From Streptomyces sp. P3 (lineage in GTDB: Bacteria > Actinomycetota > Actinomycetes > Streptomycetales > Streptomycetaceae): 64,000 bases of DNA. Where the stretch lies: positions 8,635,501-8,699,500 of the forward strand of contig JAFEKX020000001.1 of assembly GCA_016893485.2 (NCBI GenBank). The letters run 5' to 3'. The notes beneath the pieces were generated by a model. The model did no database searches. It was given only the letters and a program-made list of their open reading frames with translations, and had not been told where the DNA came from. Shown in pieces: positions 47,368 through 55,590 of the stretch. Every line of letters begins with the position of its first letter. Positions within the stretch are counted from its first letter, which is position 1. The translations under genes were made by a program, and so were the position numbers.

Positions 47368-47518
47368 CCCACGTGACCGACAACGAGAAGGACAACGTGA
47401 ACCGCCCGGAATTCTCCCGGTGTTCGGCGATGTCCTCCGCTCGGTCGGCAGACCTCGAACGCACTTCACTTCCCCGTCTACAGGCGGCATGCGCCGCACG
47501 AGCAACAGGAGAAACACC

Positions 47519-48175
47519 ATGGGCACCCGCATTCGTATCCGCCGTACCGCCGTCGTCCTCGCCGCCTCCGCCGTACTGCCGCTGGCCCTCAGCGCCTGCG
47601 GCAGCAGCGGCAGCGACTCCGCGAAGTCCGACGCCTCCACCAAGGCGCCCTCGTCCTCTTCGAGCGACAGCATGAACAACGCCGGCGCCACGACGGCCGA
47701 CCAGCCCTTCGGTACGGCCTGTTCCGGCGTCCCGAAGAGCGGTGCCGGCTCCTTCGACGGCATGGCCAAGGACCCCGTCGCCACCGCCGCGTCCAACAAC
47801 CCGGCACTGTCCACGCTGGTGGCCGCGGTGAAGAAGGCCGGGCTGGTCGACACCCTCAACAACGCCCAGAACATCACCGTGTTCGCGCCGACCAACGACG
47901 CCTTCGCGAAGATCCCGAAGGCCACCCTGGACAAGGTCCTCAACGACAAGGCCCAGCTGACGAAGATCCTCACCTACCACGTCGTGGGTCAGCCGATCAC
48001 CCCGAAGCAGCTGGAGAAGGGCTCCTTCACCACCTTGGAGAAGTCGAAGCTCACCACCTCCGGCTCGGGCGAGAACTACATGGTCAACGACTCCGCCAAG
48101 GTCGTCTGCGGCAACGTCAAGACCTCCAACGCCACCGTCTACATCATCGACACCGTCCTGATGCCCACCAGCTGA
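47519..48175 (+). CDS. Fasciclin-domain lipoprotein (MPT83/MPT70-like)
   Basis: A 218-residue surface lipoprotein. Signal peptide with lipobox LALSAC (Cys27); Ser/Gly/Ala linker; one fasciclin (FAS1) domain with NPALSTLVAAVKKAGLVDTL, NITVFAPTNDAFAKIP, LTKILTYHVVGQPI and the last strand ATVYIIDTVLMP. ATG 47519 with AGGAG upstream. Intact. Mycobacterial homologs MPT70/MPT83 are the main SigK-controlled products, and the promoter here matches that of the sigma gene. Probable role: adhesion or surface redox/stress function. Confidence 0.93.
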   Translation: MGTRIRIRRTAVVLAASAVLPLALSACGSSGSDSAKSDASTKAPSSSSSDSMNNAGATTADQPFGTACSGVPKSGAGSFDGMAKDPVATAASNNPALSTLVAAVKKAGLVDTLNNAQNITVFAPTNDAFAKIPKATLDKVLNDKAQLTKILTYHVVGQPITPKQLEKGSFTTLEKSKLTTSGSGENYMVNDSAKVVCGNVKTSNATVYIIDTVLMPTS

Positions 48176-48192
48176 CGGACCATCACCAGCAG

Positions 48193-48223
48193 GGCCGGGC
48201 ACCCGACTTGACGGTGCCCGGCC
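48193..48223. terminator. Terminator after fasciclin gene
   Basis: Eleven-bp stem GGCCGGGCACC / GGTGCCCGGCC, loop of nine, 17 bases after the fasciclin stop. Confidence 0.85.
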
Positions 48224-48247
48224 GTACGACTCCTGTGACGGGGAGAC

Positions 48248-48281
48248 GGTGAGGGGCGGGGCAATTGCCCCGCCCCTCACC
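48248..48281. terminator. 34-bp perfect palindrome
   Basis: GGTGAGGGGCGGGGCAA joined directly to its own complement, with AATT at the centre. No unpaired loop is available beyond the centre, so as RNA it would need a 4-base turn. Second of two tandem dyads after the fasciclin gene; terminator or protein site. Confidence 0.7.
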
Positions 48282-48313
48282 ACGTTGCCCAACTCCCTTA
48301 CTCCTCCCGGGAC

Positions 48314-48673
48314 ATGACGAGAGATGACGGAGCTCAGCACATGTCGGCACTCTTCCGCGTCCGAGTCCTCGCCGTCTCCGACACCCGCCTCTGGTGCGCC
48401 GCGGCAGGCACGCTGACCCCGGTCACCAGCCGCACCCTGCGCGCCGAACTGACCGCCCGATGCCGCGGCACCACGGTGGTCGGGCTCGATCTGCGCCAAC
48501 TCCGGTTCTCAGGAGCCGAGTTCCTGCCGGACCCGCCATGGCCGGACGACCCTCACACCATCCATCTCCTGGCCCCGGACCCCCTTCGCTCCCTGACGGC
48601 CGACGACGTACGCCTGCACTGGCACACCGACCTCCACAGCGCTTGGCAGGCATGGTCCGCGCTCGCCCTCTGA
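48314..48673 (+). CDS. Small hypothetical protein, possibly STAS-like
   Basis: A 119-residue frame; ATG 48341 would give 110. The pattern RVRVLAVSDTRLWCAAAGTL, TPVTSRTLRAELTARCRGTT, VVGLDLRQLRFSGAEFL weakly recalls an anti-sigma-antagonist STAS domain (strand, helix, VVxLDLxxLxF). The usual phospho-Ser is not obvious. It lies between two SigK-type units and near an RsbW-like ATPase gene. Coding status probable, function unproven. Confidence 0.5.
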   Translation: MTRDDGAQHMSALFRVRVLAVSDTRLWCAAAGTLTPVTSRTLRAELTARCRGTTVVGLDLRQLRFSGAEFLPDPPWPDDPHTIHLLAPDPLRSLTADDVRLHWHTDLHSAWQAWSALAL

Positions 48674-48753
48674 GCCCCTGCCCCGGCTCTCGACCGATTC
48701 TGGTCGCGGACGGCTACGCACCGAGAAAAAGTTCATCCGAATGGGCTGGACGA

Positions 48754-48782
48754 CCAATCCGCCGGTCTTTCGGAACCGGATT
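48754..48782 (+). promoter_or_regulatory. SigK-type promoter of the molybdoenzyme gene, leaderless
   Basis: CCAATCC (48754-48760), 15 bases, CCGGATT (48776-48782). The GTG start at 48789 is only six bases past the -10, so transcription and translation probably begin at the same base (leaderless mRNA). Same block as at 47339. Confidence 0.7.
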
Positions 48783-48788
48783 CCCCAT

Positions 48789-50402
48789 GTGACCGACGAT
48801 GAGAAGAAAACACGACACCGCCTGAGTTGGGCGCGCTTGGCCCTTGGTGCGTTCAGCGGTGTGCTGGCCGGCTTCGTCTCGCTCTGCGTCGCTGAGCTGG
48901 TGTCGGCCGCGGTGCGTCCGCAGGCAAGTCCGGTCGTGGCGGTCGGCGGTGCGGCGATCGACCGTACCCCCGCTGCTGTGAAGGACTGGGCGATCCGGCA
49001 CTTCGGAACCAACGACAAGTTGATTCTTCAGCTCGGAATTCTGGCGATGCTGGCGCTTTTCGCTGCTGGTGCTGGGAATTGTCGCACTGCGTTTCCGGCG
49101 CAGCGGTGCCGCCGGTGTTCTGCTCTTCGGAATCGTCGGCGCGGTGTCGGCGACCAGTCGGCCGGATTCGACGAGTATCGCCGACGCGCTGCCCTCCGTG
49201 GTGGGCGCGATCGCGGGAGCCGCAGTGCTCTACGTACTGGTGGGCCGCCTCACACGGCGGGCCCCGTCCGCGGAACCGGTCGGCGGCGAGCGGGAGGACC
49301 CGCCTTCCGGAGCGGGGTGGGACCGTCGTGGCTTCGTCATCGCGGCGACAGCCGCTGCCGCCGCCTCCGCCGGGGCGGGCGTGCTGGGCCGGACACTGAA
49401 CAGCGCGAGCGGCCAGAACGCGGTCGCCTCACGCAACAAGCTCGTCCTGCCCCGCCCCGCCTCCGCAGCCGCCGCCATCCCCAGGGGCGCCCAGCTCCGG
49501 ATCCCCGGGATCAGCCCCTTCACCACCCCCAACAGCAGCTTCTACCGCGTCGACACCGCCCTTGTGGTGCCCAAGGTGAACGCCGCGACCTGGCGGTTGC
49601 GCATCCACGGAACGGGCGTACGACGACCGGTCACCCTCACCTTCGACGACCTGCTGCGGCGCGAGCTGATCGAGCGCGACATCACGCTCACCTGCGTGTC
49701 GAACGAAGTCGGCGGCCCCTACGTCGGCAACGCCCGCTGGATCGGCGTACGACTGGCCGAACTGCTGGCGGAATGCGGGGTGAGGCCGCCCTCGAAGGGC
49801 GGGAGCGCCGACCAGTTGGTGGCGCGCTCGGTGGACGGCATGACGATCGGCAGCCCGGTCGAGGACGTGATGGACGGCCGGGACGCCCTCCTCGCGCTCG
49901 GCATGAACGGGGAACCACTGCCCTTCGCACACGGCTTCCCGGTCCGCATGGTCGTGCCCGGCCTCTACGGCTTCGTCTCGGCCTGCAAGTGGATCAAGGA
50001 CATCGAACTCACCACGTTCGACTCCTACGACCCCTACTGGGTCAAGCGCGGCTGGGCCCGCAAGGCCCCCATCAAGACCGAGTCGCGCATCGACACCCCA
50101 AGCCGTTCGCCCGGCCCAGCGCCGGGACGGTGATGGTCGGGGGTCGCCTGGGCCCAGCACCGCGGTATCGACAAGGTCGAGGTGCGCGTCGACGACGGCC
50201 CCTGGCAGGAGGCACGACTCGCCGCCGAGGACACCCGCGACACCTGGCGCCAGTGGTCTTTCCCTGGGCGGCCACCAAGGGCGGTCACACGCTCACCGTC
50301 CGCGCCACCGACCGCACCGGCCGGCTACAGACCGACAAGCGCACCCACACCATTCCCGACGGGGCGAGCGGGTGGCACTCCGTGGTCGTGACCGTCGACT
50401 GA
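48789..50402 (+). CDS. Sulfite-oxidase-type molybdopterin oxidoreductase, membrane-anchored (frameshifts)
   Basis: About 535 residues. N-terminal membrane helices (LALGAFSGVLAGFVSLCVAE; AAGVLLFGIVGAVSATSR; VVGAIAGAAVLYVLVG), then RRGFVIAATAAAAA as last anchor. The catalytic domain is outside: TFDDLLRRELIERDITLTCV, whose Cys in TCVSNEVGG should bind molybdenum, and PVRMVVPGLYGFVSACKWIK. A C-terminal beta domain has VEVRVDDGPWQEARLA and TLTVRATDRTG. Breaks near 49065, 50098, 50145 and 50262. GTG 48789 reads VTDDEK. It oxidises or reduces small sulfur or other substrates, probably SigK-controlled. Confidence 0.85.
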   Translation: MTDDEKKTRHRLSWARLALGAFSGVLAGFVSLCVAELVSAAVRPQASPVVAVGGAAIDRTPAAVKDWAIRHFGTNDKLILQLGILAMLALFAAGAGNCRTAFPAQRCRRCSALRNRRRGVGDQSAGFDEYRRRAALRGGRDRGSRSALRTGGPPHTAGPVRGTGRRRAGGPAFRSGVGPSWLRHRGDSRCRRLRRGGRAGPDTEQRERPERGRLTQQARPAPPRLRSRRHPQGRPAPDPRDQPLHHPQQQLLPRRHRPCGAQGERRDLAVAHPRNGRTTTGHPHLRRPAAARADRARHHAHLRVERSRRPLRRQRPLDRRTTGRTAGGMRGEAALEGRERRPVGGALGGRHDDRQPGRGRDGRPGRPPRARHERGTTALRTRLPGPHGRARPLRLRLGLQVDQGHRTHHVRLLRPLLGQARLGPQGPHQDRVAHRHPKPFARPSAGTVMVGGRLGPAPRYRQGRGARRRRPLAGGTTRRRGHPRHLAPVVFPWAATKGGHTLTVRATDRTGRLQTDKRTHTIPDGASGWHSVVVTVD

Positions 50403-50453
50403 CCCCACAAGGCACCCTCTCCGTTCCCCGCATCACCAAGCAGACCTGGTTTC

Positions 50454-52016
50454 CTACGGCGTACTTGTCCGGGGCGGTTCGCTCGCCAGGGTGAAGGTGA
50501 TGCGGGTGCCGTCGGTGTACTCGGGGTCGACGGAGATCGTCCCGCCGTGGAACTCGACGATCTTCTTGCACATCGCCAGGCCGATGCCGCTCCCGCTGTA
50601 GGTGTCCTTGTTGTGCAGCCGCTGGAAGATGACGAACACCTTCTCGGCGTACTCGGGGTCGATGCCGATGCCGTTGTCCGTGACGGAGAACCGCCACAGC
50701 GCACCGTCCTGTACGGCGGACACGTGGATCGCCGGTGCCTGTCCCGGGCGGTGGAACTTGACGGCGTTGCCGATCAGGTTCTGCCAGAGCATGCCCATCT
50801 GTGTGGGGTCGGCGGTCAGGGCCGGCAGCTCGTCCCGGGTGATCACCGCGCCTGTCTCCTCGATGCTGACGCTGAGGGCGGAAAGGGTCTGCCGCATCAC
50901 GGAGTTGAGGTCGAGGTGCTCGTGGAGGCGGTGGACGCGGCCCACGCGGGAGAAGTCGAGCAGGTCGTTGATGAGGACCTGCATGCGGTTGGCTCCGTCG
51001 ACGGCGTAGTCGATGTACTGGTCGGCCCGGTCGTCGAGTTGCTCGCCGTAGCGCCGTTGCAGCAGCTGGGTGAAGCTGGAGATCTTCCGCAGGGGTTCCT
51101 GAAGGTCGTGGGAGGCCACGTAGGCGAACTGCTCCAGCTCGGCGTTGGAGCGCTGGAGATCCGCCGACTGCGCGTCGAGGCGCAGGCGTGCCTCCTCGCT
51201 GAAGTCCAGTTCCCGTACGAGCCGTCTGCGCATGGAGTCGATCTCGCCGCTCAGCCGGCGCAGGTCCGCGGGACCGGTCGGTGTGATGGGGTGGCCGAAG
51301 TCGCCGTCGGTGATGGTGCGGGCCGCCGCCCCGAGATGTTCCAGCGGTGTGGTGATACCGCGGCGCAACCCTTCGAAGACCGCCCCGGCGAGGGCGACGA
51401 TGAGGACCGCGATCGCGGCGAACACCCAGTTCCGCAACCTCATCGTGGAAGCCAGGTCCGACCTGGCCCGCACCCGGTCGGCGCGCAGTCCGTCCTGCTG
51501 GGCGGTCATGGCTCTGCGTACTTCGTCGAAGGCAGTCTTGCCCTCGGCGGCGCGTTCGGTGGCCAGCGGTGAGGGCGTCCCGGGCGGTGAGGCGGCGATC
51601 GGCCGGGCGATCCTCGACTGCCAGTTCTCCACCGCGGCCTGCACGGCCCGCAGATGGCGAAGGCCGGCCGTGTCGCCTCGCAGCAGCTCCGAGAGCCGTG
51701 CCGTGTCGGTCTTCTGCTCGGTGAGTCCCTGCTTGTAGGGCGTGAGGAAGTCCGGCGTGCCGGTGAGGCCGTAGCCACGGATGCCGGTCTCCTGGTTGAG
51801 CAGGGCCGATTCAAGGCGGATCGAGAGCGTCAGGGCCGGAGACTTCACGTCCACGAGGTCGTCGCTGATGGACGCCGTCCGCCCCAGGACCCACGCTCCG
51901 GTCGCTCCGAGAACGGCCAGGACGGCCAAGGACACGGCCACCCCCACGCGTAGCCACCGCCGGGTCGTCCACGTCGAGAGCCCTCTCTCGCGCGGCAGCC
52001 CTTCGTCACCGGTCAT
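50454..52016 (-). CDS. Hybrid-sensing histidine kinase: CHASE3, HAMP, HisKA, HATPase
   Basis: A 520-residue intact kinase. One N-terminal membrane helix (VGVAVSLAVLAVLGATGAWV), a CHASE3-like helical sensor (LLNQETGIRGYGLTGTPDFL), a second helix (NWVFAAIAVLIVALAGAVFE), HAMP (RRGITTPLEHLGAAARTITD), a coiled coil, phospho-His in YVASHDLQEPLRKISSF, N box NLIGNAVKFHRPG, G boxes SVTDNGIGIDPEYAEKVF and SGSGIGLAMCKKIV. ATG 52016. Divergent from a frame that ends in a single-domain response regulator, its likely partner. The layout resembles phytochrome-like/Rcp1 systems. Confidence 0.93.
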   Translation of the reverse strand: MTGDEGLPRERGLSTWTTRRWLRVGVAVSLAVLAVLGATGAWVLGRTASISDDLVDVKSPALTLSIRLESALLNQETGIRGYGLTGTPDFLTPYKQGLTEQKTDTARLSELLRGDTAGLRHLRAVQAAVENWQSRIARPIAASPPGTPSPLATERAAEGKTAFDEVRRAMTAQQDGLRADRVRARSDLASTMRLRNWVFAAIAVLIVALAGAVFEGLRRGITTPLEHLGAAARTITDGDFGHPITPTGPADLRRLSGEIDSMRRRLVRELDFSEEARLRLDAQSADLQRSNAELEQFAYVASHDLQEPLRKISSFTQLLQRRYGEQLDDRADQYIDYAVDGANRMQVLINDLLDFSRVGRVHRLHEHLDLNSVMRQTLSALSVSIEETGAVITRDELPALTADPTQMGMLWQNLIGNAVKFHRPGQAPAIHVSAVQDGALWRFSVTDNGIGIDPEYAEKVFVIFQRLHNKDTYSGSGIGLAMCKKIVEFHGGTISVDPEYTDGTRITFTLASEPPRTSTP

Positions 52017-52079
52017 GCTCGGACTCCTCCACTGTGACCGCCGTCTGCGGAACGGCGCAGCGCACACTGTAGAGGGCAG

Positions 52080-52099
52080 GCGACAACAGTTGTTGTCGC
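52080..52099. promoter_or_regulatory. Inverted repeat in kinase / regulator divergent region
   Basis: GCGACAACA-GT-TGTTGTCGC, perfect 9-bp arms, 64 bases upstream of the kinase ATG and 30 bases before the divergent ATG. Probable shared operator. Confidence 0.65.
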
Positions 52100-52128
52100 G
52101 GGCTGTCTGTGGGCCTAATCTTCCGGGT

Positions 52129-52902
52129 ATGCCTGACAAGAAGTTCGTCGTGCGGACCACTCCGCAGCAGACGGCCACCATCGCGGACAGGGCCGTCGAC
52201 GACCTTGCACGGCGCATCGTTCTTCACCTACTGGAAGATCCCTCGCAGTCGACGGCGGACGATCCGACGCAGGCGCTGACCCGGCTGCACGTACTGGCCC
52301 ACCTCCAGCGGGCCGCCGAACGGCTGCAGCGGAACGCGGCCGTGGACGCGGCCCGTGCGGGCGCCGGGTACCCGCAGATCGGCGAGGCATGCGACATGAC
52401 CCGCCAAGGCGCCCGCCGCCGTTGGCCCGGGCTCTTCCACCATTCCGACGAAGCACCCACGGAGCATCCGATGATGACCACCCCCGCTCGCGCCTTCGAC
52501 GTCCTGCTCGTCGAGGACGACGTCGCCGACGCCATGCTCATCGAGGAAGCTCTCTCCGAGCGCGGGTCCCGCAACCTGGTCCAGGTCACCGACGGGGTCG
52601 CAGCCCTGGAACATCTGCGCAGCCCGGGCCAGACCCGCCCCGACCTCATCGTGCTCGACCTCAACATGCCCCGGATGAACGGCCGCGAGCTGCTCCGGGT
52701 CCTCAAGGCCGACGAGGACCTCCAGACCATCCCCGTGGTCGTGCTCACCACGTCCTCCGCCCCGGACGACGTCGTCGGCGCCTACACCAGCCACGCCAAC
52801 GCCTACGTCACCAAGCCCGTCAACCTCGAGGAATTCGAGCAGGCCGTCCAGAGCATCGACACGTTCTACCTGGGGACCACGACCCGTCCGCCCCGCACCT
52901 GA
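52129..52902 (+). CDS. HTH-containing protein continuous with Rcp-type response regulator
   Basis: One uninterrupted frame of 257 residues. The first part (residues 1 to about 114) has AHLQRAAERLQRNAAVDAAR and GYPQIGEACDMTRQGARRRW, a helix-turn-helix. The second part from ATG 52471 is a stand-alone receiver: VLLVEDDVADAMLIEEAL, phospho-Asp177 (VLDLNMP), TTSSAPDD, KPVNLEEFEQ. GGAG at 52461-52464 fits a separate start at 52471 (143 residues). Either a natural fusion or two coupled genes whose stop was lost to one indel near 52460. It is divergent from the kinase it probably serves. Confidence 0.8.
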   Translation: MPDKKFVVRTTPQQTATIADRAVDDLARRIVLHLLEDPSQSTADDPTQALTRLHVLAHLQRAAERLQRNAAVDAARAGAGYPQIGEACDMTRQGARRRWPGLFHHSDEAPTEHPMMTTPARAFDVLLVEDDVADAMLIEEALSERGSRNLVQVTDGVAALEHLRSPGQTRPDLIVLDLNMPRMNGRELLRVLKADEDLQTIPVVVLTTSSAPDDVVGAYTSHANAYVTKPVNLEEFEQAVQSIDTFYLGTTTRPPRT

Positions 52903-53170
52903 GCCGAACCTGCCACCGAGGGAGGGGATTCCGGGATGCGCGCAGGGCGGGCGCGTGACGGGGGTGTCGGCGAACGGTGAGGCCCTGTCGACGCCGGGGA
53001 GGCGACCCGGGTGGTGCGCGGGGCTGACGGAACCGGGTAACGTCCTTGGCATGTTCTTCCAGACGCCGATTTACGAGTGAGAGCGTGATGGGCCTCTGTT
53101 GACGTCTTTTGACGTCGCCCCCTCCACCGATGAATCCGTGGATCACTTCACATCACCACCGGGAGAACCC
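52903..53170. other. Intergenic, no gene seen
   Basis: About 270 bases. Nothing recognisable except GGGAGA at 53161-53166, the ribosome binding site of the DUF6243 gene. Confidence 0.45.
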
Positions 53171-53386
53171 GTGACCGTCAGCAAGAACATCAACAACCCC
53201 GTGGGCATGGGCGGCGGCCAGCGCAAGAAGCAGTCCCGCGCCGAGCGCCAGAACCACGGCCCGCACCGCAACCTCGACCGCCAGGGTGCCGCCGAGCAGA
53301 AGGCGGAACTGGTGCGCAAGATGCGCGAGAAGGCGGGCGCGCCCGAGGGCGCCGAGCCGGCGGGCGACGGCGCCGCACAGAGCTGA
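53171..53386 (+). CDS. DUF6243-type small basic protein
   Basis: A 71-residue highly charged protein: VSKNINNPVGMGGGQRKKQS, RAERQNHGPHRNLDRQGAAE, then a Lys/Arg/Glu helix and an acidic Gly/Ala tail. It matches the small Streptomyces DUF6243 proteins of unknown function. GTG 53171 is chosen for its strong site and family length. Followed by two hairpins. Single gene unit. Confidence 0.8.
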   Translation: MTVSKNINNPVGMGGGQRKKQSRAERQNHGPHRNLDRQGAAEQKAELVRKMREKAGAPEGAEPAGDGAAQS

Positions 53387-53390
53387 CCTA

Positions 53391-53410
53391 GTGCCGCTGA
53401 GAGGCGGCAC
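53391..53410. terminator. First hairpin after DUF6243 gene
   Basis: Seven-bp stem GTGCCGC / GCGGCAC, loop TGAGAG, five bases after the stop. Confidence 0.6.
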
Positions 53411-53415
53411 CGCAG

Positions 53416-53454
53416 AGCAGGGCCCGGACCGCGACGCGCGGTCCGGGCCCTGCT
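53416..53454. terminator. Strong 18-bp-stem terminator
   Basis: Perfect 18-bp arms (starting AGCAGGGCCCGGACCGCG) around the loop ACG, 30 bases after the DUF6243 stop. One of the longest perfect stems in the window. Confidence 0.88.
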
Positions 53455-53759
53455 GCCGTATCGGGCGCGGCCATGGGGATTGGTTGCCCAGGTGGGCGGG
53501 GTGTGCGTCAACTCCGTAGGCGTGAGTGTCGGTGGGGTCGAGCCCGGTGTGGGGCTCTGTGGCAGCCCTGCTCTCCATCCCGACTCTCTCTGTTTTCCTA
53601 CCGATCGGAGCAACCCATGCGTGCGAGCTCTCGCAGGCCCTTTTCGACCTGCCCAACGCGAACTAGAGCCGGCACGGACGAGGGCGCCAGCACGAGCGTT
53701 GCCGGGGCGAGCATTTCCGACGCCCGCAGGCAGCCGCCCTGGCGCCGGGCCCCAGGCGC
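53455..53759. other. Intergenic, no gene seen
   Basis: About 300 bases between the terminator and the stop of a convergent gene. No recognisable frame. Confidence 0.45.
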
Positions 53760-54270
53760 TCAGACCGTCGCCTGACCCAGCGTGTGTGCCACCGCCGCGA
53801 GGAGCAGTTCCTCAAGGGTCGTGGTCTGCTGCTCGGCGCGTTCCAGGAGGGTGTCGAGATGGTCGGCGTAGAGACGGTCGTCGGTCTCGGCCAGGACGCG
53901 CAGGGTGCGCCAGCAGGACGCCTTGCCCTGTACGCCGAGGAGCATCGACTCCAGCTCCAGGACGTCACTGAGCGGTGAGCGGGAGAAGAGGTGTCCGTTC
54001 GGCTTGAGCCGCCCGGCCTTCTCGGCCAGCCAGCCGAGGGCGACCTTGGGGTGATCGGTGGACACGTCCAGGTCCGACATGATCTGCGTCAGGGAGTCGC
54101 GGTCCTCCTCGACCTGTTTGGCCAGCGTGGACAAGGCGGCGGCCCGCTCCTGGTCCCGCTGTCCCTGCGCGGCACGGCGGCAGAGTTCCAGGCCGCCCGT
54201 CGCGCCCGCCAGGTGGTCGTTGAGGTAGATCGCCAGCAGAGCGGGGGCGTTCGACGATTCCCCGACGGCT
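53760..54270 (-). CDS. Conserved helical protein of unknown function
   Basis: About 165 residues, mostly helical: APALLAIYLNDHLAGATGGL, ALSTLAKQVEEDRDSLTQIM, ALGWLAEKAGRLKPNGHLFS, ELESMLLGVQGKASCWRTLR, DHLDTLLERAEQQTTTLEEL. This pattern (IYLNDHLAGATGG...GRLKPNGHLFSRSPL) is a conserved actinobacterial family without known function, perhaps a ferritin-like bundle. The start is unclear: GTG near 54313 is in frame but the first residues look poor, and an indel near 54275 may hide the real one. It lies directly after transaldolase and probably belongs to its operon. Confidence 0.7.
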
Positions 54271-54289
54271 CGGTGTCGTCCCCGGGGCT

Positions 54290-55413
54290 TCGCCCTCGGC
54301 CCGCATCTCACGGTCCACGGTGGCGCCCAGTTCGGCCCAGCTGTCCTCGAACTTGGCCAGCCCTTCACGTTCCAGGGTGTCGGTCACGTCGGTGAAGTCG
54401 ATGCCGGTGCGGGCCAGTTCCTCGAAGTGGGCGGCGGCCGCGGCGTAGGTGTCGGCGACAGGGGCGGCGGCCGGGACGTGGCCGTGGTCGGCGAACGCGT
54501 CGAGGGTCCCGCCCGGCATGGTGTTCACGGTCCCCGGGACGACCAGTTCGCTCACGTACATGGTGTCGGGATAGTCGGGGTTCTTGACGCCGGTCGACGC
54601 CCAGAGCGGCCGTTGCGGACGCGCTCCGGCCGCCGCCAGCTCCTGCCAGCGGGCCGAGCGGGCCGTCTCCTCGAAGGACTGGTGGGCCAGCCGGGCGTTG
54701 GCCACCGCGGTCCGGCCGCGGAGCGCGAGGGCTTCCGGGGTGCCGAGGGCGTCGAGGCGTGCGTCCACCTCCGAGTCGACGCGGGAGACGAAGAAGGAGG
54801 CGACCGAGTGGATGTCCGCCAGGTCGTGTCCGGCGGCCCGCGCTTGTTCGAGGCCGGTCAGGTAGGCGTCCTGGACGGCGCGGTAGCGCTCCAGCGAGAA
54901 GATGAGGGTGACGTTGACGCTGATGCCCCGGGCGATGACTGCGGTGATCGCGGCCAGGCCCTCGCGGGTGGCGGGGATCTTGACGAACAGGTTGGGTTCG
55001 CCGACGGTGTCCCACAGCTTCTGGGCCTGGGCGGCAGTGGCGTCCGCGTCCTTGGCCAGCCGCGGGTCCACCTCGATGGAGACCCGGCCGTCGGTCCCGC
55101 CGGTCCGCCGGTATATCGGCGCGAACGCCTGGCAGCCGGCGCGGACGTCGTCGGTGGTGATCGTGAAGACGGCGTCGTCGACACTCGCTCCCTCGGCGCC
55201 GAGCCGTCGTAGCTGGTCGTTGTAGCGCTCGCCCTTGGACAGCGCGGACGCGAAGATCGTCGGGTTCGTGGTCACCCCCACGACGTGCTTGCGCGCGATC
55301 AGTTCCGCCAGACCACCGCCGGCCAGCAGCTCGCGGGAGAGGTCGTCCAGCCAGACCGAGACTCCGGCGGCGGACAGGTCGGCGAGCGGATCGGACGCGA
55401 TGGCGTCGGACAT
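54290..55413 (-). CDS. tal: Transaldolase
   Basis: About 370 residues. N-terminal SVWLDDLSRELLAGGGL then VGVTTNPTIFASAL; catalytic Lys in NLFVKIPATREGLAAITAV; NVTLIFSLERYRAV; RPLWASTGVKNPDYPDTMYV. It moves a three-carbon unit between sugar phosphates in the pentose phosphate pathway. ATG 55413 is clear. The C-terminus is not: the frame stays open into the next gene, and an indel near 54280 probably hides the stop. It lies directly downstream of transketolase, the standard order. Confidence 0.93.
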
Positions 55414-55590
55414 ACGAACCTCCAGGAAGTGCTTGGCATCGGTCGCGCGAGAGCCGCGCGGGCCGGCCCCCCAGCGGGGCCGGGCGTTTCGAGCAGTGCT
55501 GCGGGCGGGTACCGGACACGGCGGAAGCCGTACGGTCCGCCCGGGGGCGGCGATGCGGAACAGGCACCCGACAGCCACCGCACGCGAGTG

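Noticed and set aside
53965..55578. Apparent 537-residue transaldolase with a long extra C-terminus
   Set aside because: The extension has no homology in that frame. The conserved helical protein lies in a different frame, so the extension is read-through after a probable indel near 54280.
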